A stretch of 64,000 bases of DNA. Origin: DATMBF01 sp035559595. GTDB lineage: Bacteria; Bacteroidota; Ignavibacteria; UBA10030. The translations under genes and the position numbers were made by a program. Location: assembly GCA_035559595.1 (NCBI GenBank), contig DATMBF010000028.1, positions 62,001 to 126,000 of the forward strand, written 5' to 3'. The notes under the pieces are model-generated. The model saw nothing but the letters and a program-made list of their open reading frames with translations, searched no databases and was not told where the DNA came from. Each line of letters opens with the position of its first letter. Position 1 is the stretch's first letter. Shown piece after piece: positions 18,805 to 26,658 of this stretch.

Positions 18805-19856
18805 ACGCTCCGGACTCCTGCCTCAACCTTTGAAGCCTTCTCGCCAAGCACAGCACCACACGTCTTTCGAATGACAAGCTCAGGCTTGAATTTCTTGTGT
18901 TGAACCGGAGCTTGCGGGTCCTTGATCCTTTGAAACAGCATATCGACAGCGAGCTCGCCCATCGCATGCATCGGCTGGCGCATGGTTGTTAGTCCAAGGT
19001 GACTGGCAAGCTCGATATCGTCAAAACTCACAATCGCAATGTCGTCGGGACAACTCTTTCCCCCTTCGGTCAATGCTTGAAGTGCACCCGCAGCCTGAAT
19101 GTCGCTCGAAACAAAGAGAGCGGTCGGCATTTGGTTTCCCATTGCCAAAAATTCTTTCATCGTCTGATAACCTGCCTCCCGCGTGAATCCATCCAGCTCC
19201 GTCGACGCCGCCACTTTAACATACTCGGCAGGGACGCTCAAGCCCGCCTCTTTCATCGCTTTCCTGAAGCCTTCCACCCGCTCCTTTGCCGGACGGCTTT
19301 CCAAACTCGCGCTGAGCATTCCGATGCGACGGTGTCCTAAGGAAATAAGATGCCGCGTGGCGAGGCTTGCCCCGGCGACGTTCTCGACAAAAAGAGAGTC
19401 GAACTTCTCGTGATCCGTATCCACCAACACAATGGGGATGCGCTGGGCCACGTACTGCTCGAAAAGCTCCAGTGGGGCTTTCATGGAAAAGAAAAGAATC
19501 CCATCCACTCTTCCACGAAGAGCGCCTCGCCGCACAGAGGAGGCTACCTGGTCGGGATGATTGACTCCATACAGGATGAGGTCGCAATCGAGCTCATTCA
19601 GCTTCGATTGGACTCCTTTGAAAACCTCAACAAAGAAGAATGTCGTAAAGAACGGGATAACGGCAAGGACAGAGTTTGTGCGTTTGCGGGCGAGCCCACG
19701 CGCATACGGATGGGGATGGTAGTTGAGTCTGTTCGCAACATTCAGTACTCGCTCCCGCGTCTCATCCGAAACACTGGGATGATTGTTGAAAACCCGTGAG
19801 ACAGTTCCTATACCGACTTTCGCCTCGCGGGCGATGTCATAAATCGTGACGCGCAA
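18801..19856 (-). CDS. LacI-family transcriptional regulator
   Basis: 351 residues. The N-terminal LacI helix-turn-helix (TIYDIAREAKVGIGTVSRVF, then hinge helix YHPHPYARGLARKR) leads to a periplasmic-binding-like sugar-sensing domain (RVDGILFFSM, HLISLGHRRIGML, PTALFVSSDIQAAGALQAL, DIAIVSFDDIELASHLGLTT, typical of the family). The start is TTG at 19856, because no ATG or GTG is in frame before the helix-turn-helix. It is the first gene of its unit and overlaps the GH13 gene by 4 bases, so it is likely autoregulated and controls alpha-glucan use. The effector is probably a maltodextrin or glucose derivative by context; the sequence alone does not show it. Confidence 0.95.
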   Translation of the reverse strand: MRVTIYDIAREAKVGIGTVSRVFNNHPSVSDETRERVLNVANRLNYHPHPYARGLARKRTNSVLAVIPFFTTFFFVEVFKGVQSKLNELDCDLILYGVNHPDQVASSVRRGALRGRVDGILFFSMKAPLELFEQYVAQRIPIVLVDTDHEKFDSLFVENVAGASLATRHLISLGHRRIGMLSASLESRPAKERVEGFRKAMKEAGLSVPAEYVKVAASTELDGFTREAGYQTMKEFLAMGNQMPTALFVSSDIQAAGALQALTEGGKSCPDDIAIVSFDDIELASHLGLTTMRQPMHAMGELAVDMLFQRIKDPQAPVQHKKFKPELVIRKTCGAVLGEKASKVEAGVRSV

Positions 19857-19875
19857 TGACGGCTCTATTGGTTTT

Positions 19876-19889
19876 TGGAAGGGCTTCCA
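19876..19889 (-). promoter_or_regulatory. Proximal operator-like inverted repeat TGGAAG-GG-CTTCCA
   Basis: A perfect 6-bp inverted repeat with a 2-base centre, 20 bases upstream of the LacI-type start codon. It overlaps the transcription start expected from the promoter at 19892-19919. The same half-site recurs 76 bp upstream (19951-19966). The position is that of a classic repressor site. Binding by the adjacent LacI protein is inferred. Confidence 0.55.
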
Positions 19890-19891
19890 GA

Positions 19892-19919
19892 AATTTAGGG
19901 ATTAATGCCATAGAGTCAA
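19892..19919 (-). promoter_or_regulatory. Putative sigma70-type promoter of the LacI-GH13 unit
   Basis: On the minus strand, TTGACT (19914-19919) and TAAATT (19892-19897) are separated by 16 bases. They match -35 and -10 elements (5 of 6 and 4 of 6). Transcription would start near 19885, inside the proximal inverted repeat. The promoter rules of this lineage are unknown, so confidence is moderate. Confidence 0.4.
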
Positions 19920-19950
19920 GTGAAAAATAAGGGAATTCTGACTCTTGAGT

Positions 19951-19966
19951 TGGAAGCGCACTTCCA
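19951..19966 (-). promoter_or_regulatory. Distal operator-like inverted repeat TGGAAGCGCACTTCCA
   Basis: A 16-bp near-palindrome (7 of 8 pairs match) with the same TGGAAG/CTTCCA arms as the site at 19876-19889. It lies upstream of the putative -35 element. A pair of sites 76 bp apart (centre to centre), flanking a promoter, fits cooperative or looped LacI-family repression. Confidence 0.5.
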
Positions 19967-20178
19967 TACACCCCCTCGGCTTGCCTCCAGAATCATCCGA
20001 TCAATCAGGCTTATCCGTGTCGCGGGTCCGTCGACTCGCTACTACGACACGAGGTCCCTCCTTCGCTCCACGACCAGACGGATAAACGCCAGCGCCCCCC
20101 CCACATTAACCAATAACGGTTTACACATTCCGTTCGACGCGGAGCTCGTCGCGCCAAAAAGAGTGTTGCTATGAGTTT
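19967..20178. other. Gene-free stretch between the LacI promoter and the thioesterase gene
   Basis: No convincing gene is seen; the only open frame here lacks a ribosome-binding site and family resemblance. A 7-bp inverted repeat CGTGTCG (20016-20022) / CGACACG (20045-20051) could form a hairpin but has no U-tract. Nothing else is recognised. Confidence 0.4.
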
Positions 20179-20592
20179 TTAAATGCTGTACTTCTCCTTT
20201 ATCCAGTCCGGAATCTTCTCGGCCCTTCCCGTCTTCAGACTCACCATCGTGTAATGAAAATACCCGTCGCAGCTCATCTTTCCGTTATCCTTGCGGAGAA
20301 TCTCAAAATGCACTTTCACACCGTCCAAATGAATCTCCTGTATCCACGTCCGCACGATAAACGTGTCCCCCAGCCCCAGAGGACGCTTGAATTCTACGTG
20401 GGCCGTTTTTACTACCCAGCCAAACCCATGTTTGATGAACTCCTCCATGGGCATCCCATAGAAGCGCTTCATCTGGTCATAACGGGCGGCAAGGACATAG
20501 TCAAAATACCGGCTGTTATGGACATGCTGGTTCATGTCGATATCGTCCGGCCGTACCTGCATTTCCGTTTCGAACTTCGCATGGATCTTCAC
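20179..20592 (-). CDS. Acyl-CoA thioesterase, 4HBT (hotdog) family
   Basis: 137 residues, the usual length of a single hotdog domain. The motif VRPDDIDMNQHVHNSRYFDY, with the catalytic-type Asp and the HVHN turn, is typical of YbgC/4-hydroxybenzoyl-CoA thioesterase-like proteins. VEFKRPLGLGDTFIVRTWI matches the central strands. It should hydrolyse acyl- or aryl-CoA thioesters in the cytoplasm; the substrate is unknown. The start is GTG at 20592, with AGGA a few bases upstream. It lies 12 bases after the copper-monooxygenase-like gene and is probably cotranscribed with it. Confidence 0.87.
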   Translation of the reverse strand: MKIHAKFETEMQVRPDDIDMNQHVHNSRYFDYVLAARYDQMKRFYGMPMEEFIKHGFGWVVKTAHVEFKRPLGLGDTFIVRTWIQEIHLDGVKVHFEILRKDNGKMSCDGYFHYTMVSLKTGRAEKIPDWIKEKYSI

Positions 20593-20604
20593 TTCTTCAT
20601 CCTC

Positions 20605-21906
20605 TCATTCATAATAGTAACCCAAAACAATGCACATTTCGTCTTCACTCGTCAATCCGAACCGAATGATCCTCTCTGTTTCATTATTGTAAACAACCTC
20701 GATGCGATACCCCCACCCTGGCTCGATTTCGATAAGCCGTGGAAAAGCGGCACTCGGAAATGTAACATTGGGGGGATGATCCCAGCTATGATTCTCATAG
20801 ACCAATGTCCCATCATAAGAGCCACCAACAAGAAAAATCTTGAATGACTCTCCCCGTTTATGGGTATGAGAAGAAAGAGAAAAAATCTTGATCGATCGAT
20901 TATAGATGGTCGTTCTCGTAATCGTCGTCTTTTGCCTGGCAGGTAGCGTGAACCCGATGAAGTTATTGAAAATCGGCTTAGCGATTCTCAGCGTGTCGAT
21001 CTTCGGCGCCGTAAAGAGATTCACAAAAACCTCACCGCTGATAATATCGCTTCCTTTGTTGACATAATGGGAATTTAAGTCAAATCCTTGGTCTGGCGCC
21101 AGGGGCATAGCCACACCTGCCGGCAGATCGTAGGCCAGGTAAGGCGTCTGTGCGCCGATCATGTACTCCCTGCCGGATCGAAAAAGCTCTTCGTTGATCG
21201 CCGAATACAGATCCCTCTGTTGACCCTCGACCAGGTCATTACCGAAGTATTTGTAGAGAATGAAATGGTGACTCCCCCCTCTCATCTTGATCTCAACGCG
21301 CGTCACGTAGAGGGTATCGCTAGTGTTAATCTTGCCGTACACGAATATCTCCCTTTCTTTTCCCGGATCGATAGCAAACGGGCGGAGGTGCAGTTGAATT
21401 CCTTGCCCTGGAGGGGTAAGCGGCGTGAAATCGTCCTGACTAACAATCGGATCCTTAAGAAGTCGAACATCCGCCACAATTCCGTCCTGAGGAGCACCCC
21501 CCGCGATCCACTGACGCACGAATTCCCTGTACTGGCTTGGAAGCTGATTGGAGCCAAACGGCATTCTCTCCCCATATCCTGCCCTTATCGGCTGATCGAT
21601 CTTATGGAAGAGGAAGCTCCTCATGGGATCACCCGGTTTGATCCTCTTCAGTCCGTCATTTTTAGCCATCGTGTTGGATGGATCGATATCCACAAGGTTT
21701 CCGAACGACTCATCCGCGGCCAGAGATAGTCCACCTGCACGGCTCGTCGAGTTGTGACATCCAGCCGTGGCACATTGCCGATCGAAGACAACGTGTTGCA
21801 TAACCGTAAACGTGGGGAGATTTTCGAGATTCGAGGGCTCCGGTGGTACTCCCTGATCACATCCAACAAGAAATAGAAGAAGAACAAAAAATTGGCGGGC
21901 CTTCAT
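20605..21906 (-). CDS. Lipoprotein with CX4CH cytochrome-like segment and PHM/DBM-type copper monooxygenase-like domain
   Basis: 433 residues. The lipobox is LVGC (Cys16). An N-terminal segment CATAGCH (45-51), with GGLSLAADES and RIKPGDPMRS, resembles c-type haem domains of surface lipoproteins, but with a CX4CH spacing. The C-terminal 280 residues carry every copper ligand of peptidylglycine or dopamine beta-monooxygenase at matching spacing: GSHHF (His213, His214), NSHYV (His280), SHTHKRG (His347, His349) and EDEMC (Met424). The family hydroxylates C-H bonds using two coppers, oxygen and an electron donor. The ATG at 21906 is preferred to an upstream TTG because the signal peptide begins there. 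The substrate is unknown. The enzyme assignment rests on motifs only. Confidence 0.72.
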   Translation of the reverse strand: MKARQFFVLLLFLVGCDQGVPPEPSNLENLPTFTVMQHVVFDRQCATAGCHNSTSRAGGLSLAADESFGNLVDIDPSNTMAKNDGLKRIKPGDPMRSFLFHKIDQPIRAGYGERMPFGSNQLPSQYREFVRQWIAGGAPQDGIVADVRLLKDPIVSQDDFTPLTPPGQGIQLHLRPFAIDPGKEREIFVYGKINTSDTLYVTRVEIKMRGGSHHFILYKYFGNDLVEGQQRDLYSAINEELFRSGREYMIGAQTPYLAYDLPAGVAMPLAPDQGFDLNSHYVNKGSDIISGEVFVNLFTAPKIDTLRIAKPIFNNFIGFTLPARQKTTITRTTIYNRSIKIFSLSSHTHKRGESFKIFLVGGSYDGTLVYENHSWDHPPNVTFPSAAFPRLIEIEPGWGYRIEVVYNNETERIIRFGLTSEDEMCIVLGYYYE

Positions 21907-21948
21907 TCTGCCGGGCAAAATACTAAACAAAAGTCCCTTTCCCAATGC

Positions 21949-21978
21949 AAAAAAAAAGCCGACGGGGTCTCCGTCGGC
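21949..21978 (-). terminator. Intrinsic terminator downstream of the HU/IHF gene
   Basis: Perfect 8-bp arms CCGTCGGC (21971-21978) and GCCGACGG (21958-21965) are followed, on the minus strand, by nine U residues (21949-21957). It lies 25 bases after the HU/IHF stop and separates that gene from the copper-monooxygenase-like gene. Confidence 0.92.
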
Positions 21979-22003
21979 ACTAGGAAATTGAAGATTCTAA
22001 GCC

Positions 22004-22291
22004 TTACTTTGCACCAAGAACGGCTTCTTTGGCCGCCTTTGCGACGCGGAATTTCAACACGGTCTTGGCCGGAATCTGAATCTGCTCACCCGTGGCAGGA
22101 TTTCGTCCCATTCGCGCTTTCCGGTCAACTAACACGAGCTTGCCGATCCCCGGAATCGTGAAGGAATTTCGCGCTTCTCGATATGCAAGGTTTGCCATTT
22201 CCTCGAGAATCCCCACGGCCACTTTCTTCTTCAGATCAAACTTGCTGGCAATGTGCGCAGCAATCTGGCTTTTCGACATGGCTTTGCCCAT
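22004..22291 (-). CDS. HU/IHF-family DNA-binding protein
   Basis: 95 residues, the standard length. SKSQIAAHIASKFDLKKKVA and VGILEEMANLAYREARNSF form the dimerising helices. IPGIGKLVLVDRKARMGRNP and ATGEQIQIPAK are the signature beta-arm with the Arg-x-Gly-Arg-Asn-Pro DNA-intercalating tip. It bends and compacts DNA as a homo- or heterodimer. The ATG at 22291 has AAGGAAG about six bases upstream; an internal ATG at 22279 is less well placed. It is a single-gene unit with its own terminator. Confidence 0.95.
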   Translation of the reverse strand: MGKAMSKSQIAAHIASKFDLKKKVAVGILEEMANLAYREARNSFTIPGIGKLVLVDRKARMGRNPATGEQIQIPAKTVLKFRVAKAAKEAVLGAK

Positions 22292-22928
22292 AAATGCTTC
22301 CTTTAAAATTAGTTAGGTATAGGGGTTATTTAAAGTATACTTGAAACTAAAGCTTGTAGTTCGTTAGCATACAACCAAAATCAAAATTCGCCTGAAAATA
22401 TAAGGGTTTTGGAAGGAAAGTCAATAGAAAACTTCAGAATTCCTTAGGAAAAATTAGGATTTTTCAGAAAGTGTCGAATTTGATGGAAAAAAGGCACTTC
22501 CGGATGGAAATTCTTCTGGTTTCTCGACGCTTTGCTACATGCCTGCACCCTTTAAGGAGGATGGGCTGATTCATATACCATCATCAAGCCCCACCATCGC
22601 TATTGCTCTGTGGAGCTCTTTTTCTGTTTTTTCCCCCACAGTGAATCTTCTCGCTGGACTTCCTCAAAAAGCTGTCCGACAACTTTTCAAAAAAGGGTCA
22701 CTGCGAAAGAGTACACAATTCGAACAACAAATTTCTTCCAGATAGATTTTTTTGAAAGAGTTTATGATTTGATTACACACATGTGCTTGTGTTTTAATTA
22801 TTTCTTGTCTAAGTTTGCCACCGACCTAATTCACTCCAGAGCAAAGGAACCATCAACCCACGATGACGAACCCTCGGTTCTTTGCCTCACATCTTCTAAC
22901 TCATTTACTTTCAAATCATGGAGGATTT
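22292..22928. other. AT-rich divergent intergenic region (HU/IHF and TonB receptor promoters)
   Basis: 637 bases between divergent genes. It is noticeably richer in A+T than its surroundings, with poly-T/poly-A runs around 22390-22470 and 22740-22800. It must hold the promoters of both genes. A GGAGG at 22920-22924 serves the receptor start. I see no convincing riboswitch, tRNA or conserved small gene; the open frame at 22539-22745 has no family resemblance. Confidence 0.5.
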
Positions 22929-25900
22929 ATGATACAACACCGGACTAGGTGGTCCGCGATTTTGATCTTTGTCCTTCTTGCGGGCCTCAGTGCATTGCAT
23001 GCACAGGGTGTTACAACAGCCGGAATGTACGGCTCCGTGTTGGACAAGGATGGAAATCCCCTGCCGGGTGCAAACATTATCGCGCTCCATACCCCCAGCG
23101 GAACCACGTACGGTACCACGAGCCGTGAAGATGGATCCTACAATCTTCCCGGACTTCGTGTCGGCGGGCCGTATACGCTTACGGTTTCGTTTGTGGGATA
23201 TACAAAGGAAGAGCGCACGGATCTGCACTTACAACTCGGACAAAGTTTACGTCAGGATTTTCGTTTAACGGAAGAGGCAGTGCAGGTTGGAGTCGTAGAA
23301 GTCACTGCTGAGCGAAGCGCTCTGCTGAATGCCGACCGAACCGGAGCGGGAACGTCCGTCAGCAGGCAGGCCATTGCGACGCTCCCCACGATCTCCCGGC
23401 GAATCGAAGATTTCGTTCGTCTCACTCCGCAATACAGCGGCGCAGGCTTCGGCTTCTCTTTTGCGGGACAGGATAACCGACTGAACAATGTCACTGTCGA
23501 TGGATCATACTTCAACAACTCATTCGGTCTTGCAGGCCAGCCCGGCGATCGAACCGGTGTCGCACCGATTTCTCTCGATGCTATCGAGCAGGTGCAGGTG
23601 AACATTGCCCCTTACGATGTTCGACAAGGAAACTTCGTTGGCGCGGGAGTCAATACTGTGACGCGAAGTGGAACAAACAACTTTGCAGGATCGATTTATT
23701 ATCAGCGTCGGCACAACGGACTTGTTGGAACGAAGGCAAAAGCGAACAATTTCGATCCCGGAAAGTTTGAATTCAATCAATTCGGCATAAACGTATCGGG
23801 CCCGATTATCGAAAACAAACTGTTCTTTTTTACAAGCTTTGAAAACGAAAACACTCTGCAACCCGGAACCACGTTCCGTGCAAACAAAGGCGGTGAGCCG
23901 GTTGGTGGCACTGTGACAAGGGTCCTGGAATCAGACCTCATAACATTGAGTAATTATCTCAAGACAAATTTTGGCTACGATACAGGGCCGTATCAAGGGT
24001 ACGACTTCGAGACGCCCGGACTTCGTTTCCTTGCTCGGTTGGATTATAATCTTGATGAGCGAAACAAAATCAGCCTCCGTTATACGCATCTGGACTCTGA
24101 TACCGATGTGCTCGTTTCCAACTCATCCTCGCTTGGGTTCGGTAATCGTCGCAGCAATACCACCGGTCTCAACTTCAAGAACTCCAACTACAAGATCCTT
24201 GAGAACATCCGATCGGTCGTTGGTGAATGGAATGCGATTCTCGCCGACAACATGTCGAACAGCCTCATTGTTGGATACTCGTATCATGATGAAAGTCGTG
24301 AACCGGTAGGCCAATTCTTCCCCATGGTCGACATTCTGAACGCAGGAACAGTATACACAACGTTCGGTTTCGAGCCGTTCACACCCAACAACGAGCTCCG
24401 CTATAGCAGTCTCCAACTTCAAGACAACTTCAGCATGTATCTTGACAAGCACTATTTGACGTTTGGATTGAGTGTGGAGCGATACGAGTCTGAAAACGTA
24501 TTCTTCCCTGGCTCTCAAAGCGTCTATGTGTATAACTCACTTGCAGACTTCTACACAGACGCAAACGGTTATCTCGCAAACCCGAACCGAACCGTGTCAC
24601 CAGTTACCTTGCGTCGCTTTCAGGTGCGATGGTCAAACATCCCCGGGCAGACAAAGCCGATTCAGCCCCTTGAGGTCTTCTATGCCGGCGTCTATGCACA
24701 AGACGAATACCGCGTCATGGACAATCTTAAGCTCACCCTTGGGCTTCGGCTTGACGTTCCATTCTTCGGCGACACGGGATACGAAAACCCGTTGGCAGAT
24801 GCGCTGGTCTTCAGGGACGAGAAGGGCAATAACGTTCAATACAAAACAAAGAAGCTTCCTGATCCCAATATTCTTTGGTCACCCCGCCTCGGCTTCAACT
24901 ATGACGTGATGGGAGATCGTTCGACTCAGGTTCGCGGAGGAACGGGAATTTTCACCGGACGACCGGCATACGTTTGGATTTCCAACCAGATCGGAAACAC
25001 GGGAGTCCTCACGGGCTTTGAACAGCGCGACAACACCACCACCAGGCCATTTCATCCGGATCCAAATCACTATAAGCCGACAAACGTCACGGGTGCACCA
25101 GCCTCAAGTTACGAGCTTGCACTTACCGACCCGGATTTCAAATTCCCTCAATTGTGGCGGAGCAATATCGCTATTGACCAGGCCCTGCCGTTTGATTTTG
25201 TCGGTACGGTTGAATTCCTTTATAGCAAGGACGTCAACGGCGTCTACTACATTAATGCTAACCTGCCGGCTCCACAGACTCGGTTTAACGGTGTTGACCA
25301 GCGTCCACGCTGGACAAGCAACCGCATTTATTCCAACGTGGCAAACGCTATTGTCTTGAAAAACCAGGATGTCGGTTCCTCGTGGAACATCGCTGCTACC
25401 CTTGAATACCCGTATCGTGATGGTCTCTTCGCCAAAATCGGCTACAGCTATGGCGAGGCCAAAAACACCGTCGATCCGGGATCTATCGCGTTCGGTTCGT
25501 GGAACAACAATCAGCATGCTGGTGATCCGAACAATCCGGGCCTGGGATTTGCAGCAACATCTCCGGGAAATCGGATCTTCGCGGCTGTTTCTTATCGAAG
25601 GGAGTACTTCGATATCGGTGCAACAACAATTGCCGTATTCTTCGAAGGACGACCGAACGGAAGCGCGAGCTATGTGTTTTCGGGTGACATCAACGGTGAC
25701 GGCGGCACAAGTAACGACCTCATCTACATCCCAAGAGATGCATCCGAAATGAACTTCGAGCAGTTCACTTCCGGCACTCGAACCTTCACCGTCGCCGAAC
25801 AGCAGGCTGCTTGGGAGGCCTTCATTAAACAGGATCCTTACCTCAGTAAGAACCGTGGAAAGTACGCTGAGCGAGGCGCAGTGTTCACACCGATGGTCTA

Positions 25901-26198
25901 CCGCGCAGATCTCAGTATTACTCAAGAGGTATTTACAGAACTTCTCGGAGGTCGCAATAGCCTGCAACTCCGCGCCGACTTCCTGAATATCACCAATCTC
26001 ATCAATAAGGACTGGGGCGTCGGGCAACGATTTGTCACAACATCACCTCTCATTGCCCGGCCGCCGGATGCCCAAGGCAGAATTCTCTATCGTCTGCGAA
26101 ACATCGGCACAGAGCTCATCTCAAAGACGTTCGAACCAAGTGCTACGATTAGCGACGTGTTCAGAATTCAACTTGGAGTGCGCTACTCCTTTAACTAG
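22929..26198 (+). CDS. Oar-like TonB-dependent receptor with carboxypeptidase-like regulatory domain
   Basis: About 1089 residues. Signal peptide WSAILIFVLLAGLSALHAQG; carboxypeptidase-like domain (GSVLDKDGNPLPGANIIAL, YNLPGLRVGGPYTLTVSFVG); plug with LNNVTVDGSYFNNSFGL and QVNIAPYDVRQGNFVGAGVN; then a long barrel with GRPNGSASYVFSGDINGDGG, a stretch typical of Oar-type receptors, and a C-terminal VRYSFN. The ATG at 22929 has GGAGG four bases upstream, although the frame is open back to 22863. No partner gene or regulator adjoins it, so the ligand is unknown. Oar proteins are linked to secretion or uptake of large molecules in myxobacteria; that role is not shown here. Confidence 0.92.
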   Translation: MIQHRTRWSAILIFVLLAGLSALHAQGVTTAGMYGSVLDKDGNPLPGANIIALHTPSGTTYGTTSREDGSYNLPGLRVGGPYTLTVSFVGYTKEERTDLHLQLGQSLRQDFRLTEEAVQVGVVEVTAERSALLNADRTGAGTSVSRQAIATLPTISRRIEDFVRLTPQYSGAGFGFSFAGQDNRLNNVTVDGSYFNNSFGLAGQPGDRTGVAPISLDAIEQVQVNIAPYDVRQGNFVGAGVNTVTRSGTNNFAGSIYYQRRHNGLVGTKAKANNFDPGKFEFNQFGINVSGPIIENKLFFFTSFENENTLQPGTTFRANKGGEPVGGTVTRVLESDLITLSNYLKTNFGYDTGPYQGYDFETPGLRFLARLDYNLDERNKISLRYTHLDSDTDVLVSNSSSLGFGNRRSNTTGLNFKNSNYKILENIRSVVGEWNAILADNMSNSLIVGYSYHDESREPVGQFFPMVDILNAGTVYTTFGFEPFTPNNELRYSSLQLQDNFSMYLDKHYLTFGLSVERYESENVFFPGSQSVYVYNSLADFYTDANGYLANPNRTVSPVTLRRFQVRWSNIPGQTKPIQPLEVFYAGVYAQDEYRVMDNLKLTLGLRLDVPFFGDTGYENPLADALVFRDEKGNNVQYKTKKLPDPNILWSPRLGFNYDVMGDRSTQVRGGTGIFTGRPAYVWISNQIGNTGVLTGFEQRDNTTTRPFHPDPNHYKPTNVTGAPASSYELALTDPDFKFPQLWRSNIAIDQALPFDFVGTVEFLYSKDVNGVYYINANLPAPQTRFNGVDQRPRWTSNRIYSNVANAIVLKNQDVGSSWNIAATLEYPYRDGLFAKIGYSYGEAKNTVDPGSIAFGSWNNNQHAGDPNNPGLGFAATSPGNRIFAAVSYRREYFDIGATTIAVFFEGRPNGSASYVFSGDINGDGGTSNDLIYIPRDASEMNFEQFTSGTRTFTVAEQQAAWEAFIKQDPYLSKNRGKYAERGAVFTPMVYRADLSITQEVFTELLGGRNSLQLRADFLNITNLINKDWGVGQRFVTTSPLIARPPDAQGRILYRLRNIGTELISKTFEPSATISDVFRIQLGVRYSFN

Positions 26199-26219
26199 TA
26201 CTTCCTTTGCTCTGATCGT

Positions 26220-26260
26220 CAGAAGCCCTGCTGCGTACCCCAGCAGGGCTTCTGCATTTT
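26220..26260 (+). terminator. Intrinsic terminator after the Oar-like receptor
   Basis: A perfect 14-bp stem CAGAAGCCCTGCTG (26220-26233) / CAGCAGGGCTTCTG (26241-26254) with a 7-base loop is followed by CATTTT. It starts 22 bases after the receptor stop. Confidence 0.92.
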
Positions 26261-26300
26261 CTGGAGGAAGTGCCTCATTCTCCGATGCACGATAGCCGGT

Positions 26301-26651
26301 CCATTACTAACGATAGGATTTCTCAATGGGAAGGTAGGATATCCCCTTCAAATTTTTCGACCGCGGGGAGTCATATATTCTTTCCGACGGAAGAACATCT
26401 TCAGCACAAGGAAGGAACCCCTGCACGACCGGGAATTAGGAAAAGAGATCGCTCAAAGAGCAGAAAGGGTGTGTCGAACAATGCAGATCGATCGGGCGGC
26501 GCGGGTCGATCTTCTCTACGATACTCGGGAGCGAAGGCTCTACTTCCTCGAATGTGATGCGGCCCCGCTTATCCACAGCAAGTCCGCTTTGGCTCAGAGT
26601 TTAGAGACTGCTCGAATGAGGAGAAGGGAGCAACTTGACTTTCTTCTTGGC
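26301..26651 (+). pseudogene. Possible remnant of an ATP-grasp (D-Ala-D-Ala ligase-like) C-terminal domain
   Basis: An open frame without a start codon reads PLLTIGFLNGK, then ELGKEIAQRAERVCRTMQID, RAARVDLLYDTRERRLYFLE and CDAAPLI. The last part recalls the ligase signature (G.ARVDF, then LYFLEVN..PG), with Asn replaced by Asp and Gly by Leu. Only about 117 residues remain of a family of 300 or more, no upstream half is visible, and the receptor terminator precedes it directly. I read this as a decayed fragment, but the resemblance is partial and could be misleading. Confidence 0.35.
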
Positions 26652-26658
26652 GCGAGAG

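Noticed and set aside
17572..18903. A 443-codon plus-strand open frame
   Set aside because: It lies antisense to the GH13 gene, whose catalytic motifs are intact, and has no family resemblance, signal or ribosome-binding site.
19920..20174. An 84-codon plus-strand frame in the LacI-thioesterase gap
   Set aside because: No ribosome-binding site or recognisable family, and it spans the operator-like sites.
22539..22745. A 68-codon frame with a possible AAGGAGG nearby
   Set aside because: The Shine-Dalgarno-like string lies inside the frame, not before its start, and the protein has no recognisable features.
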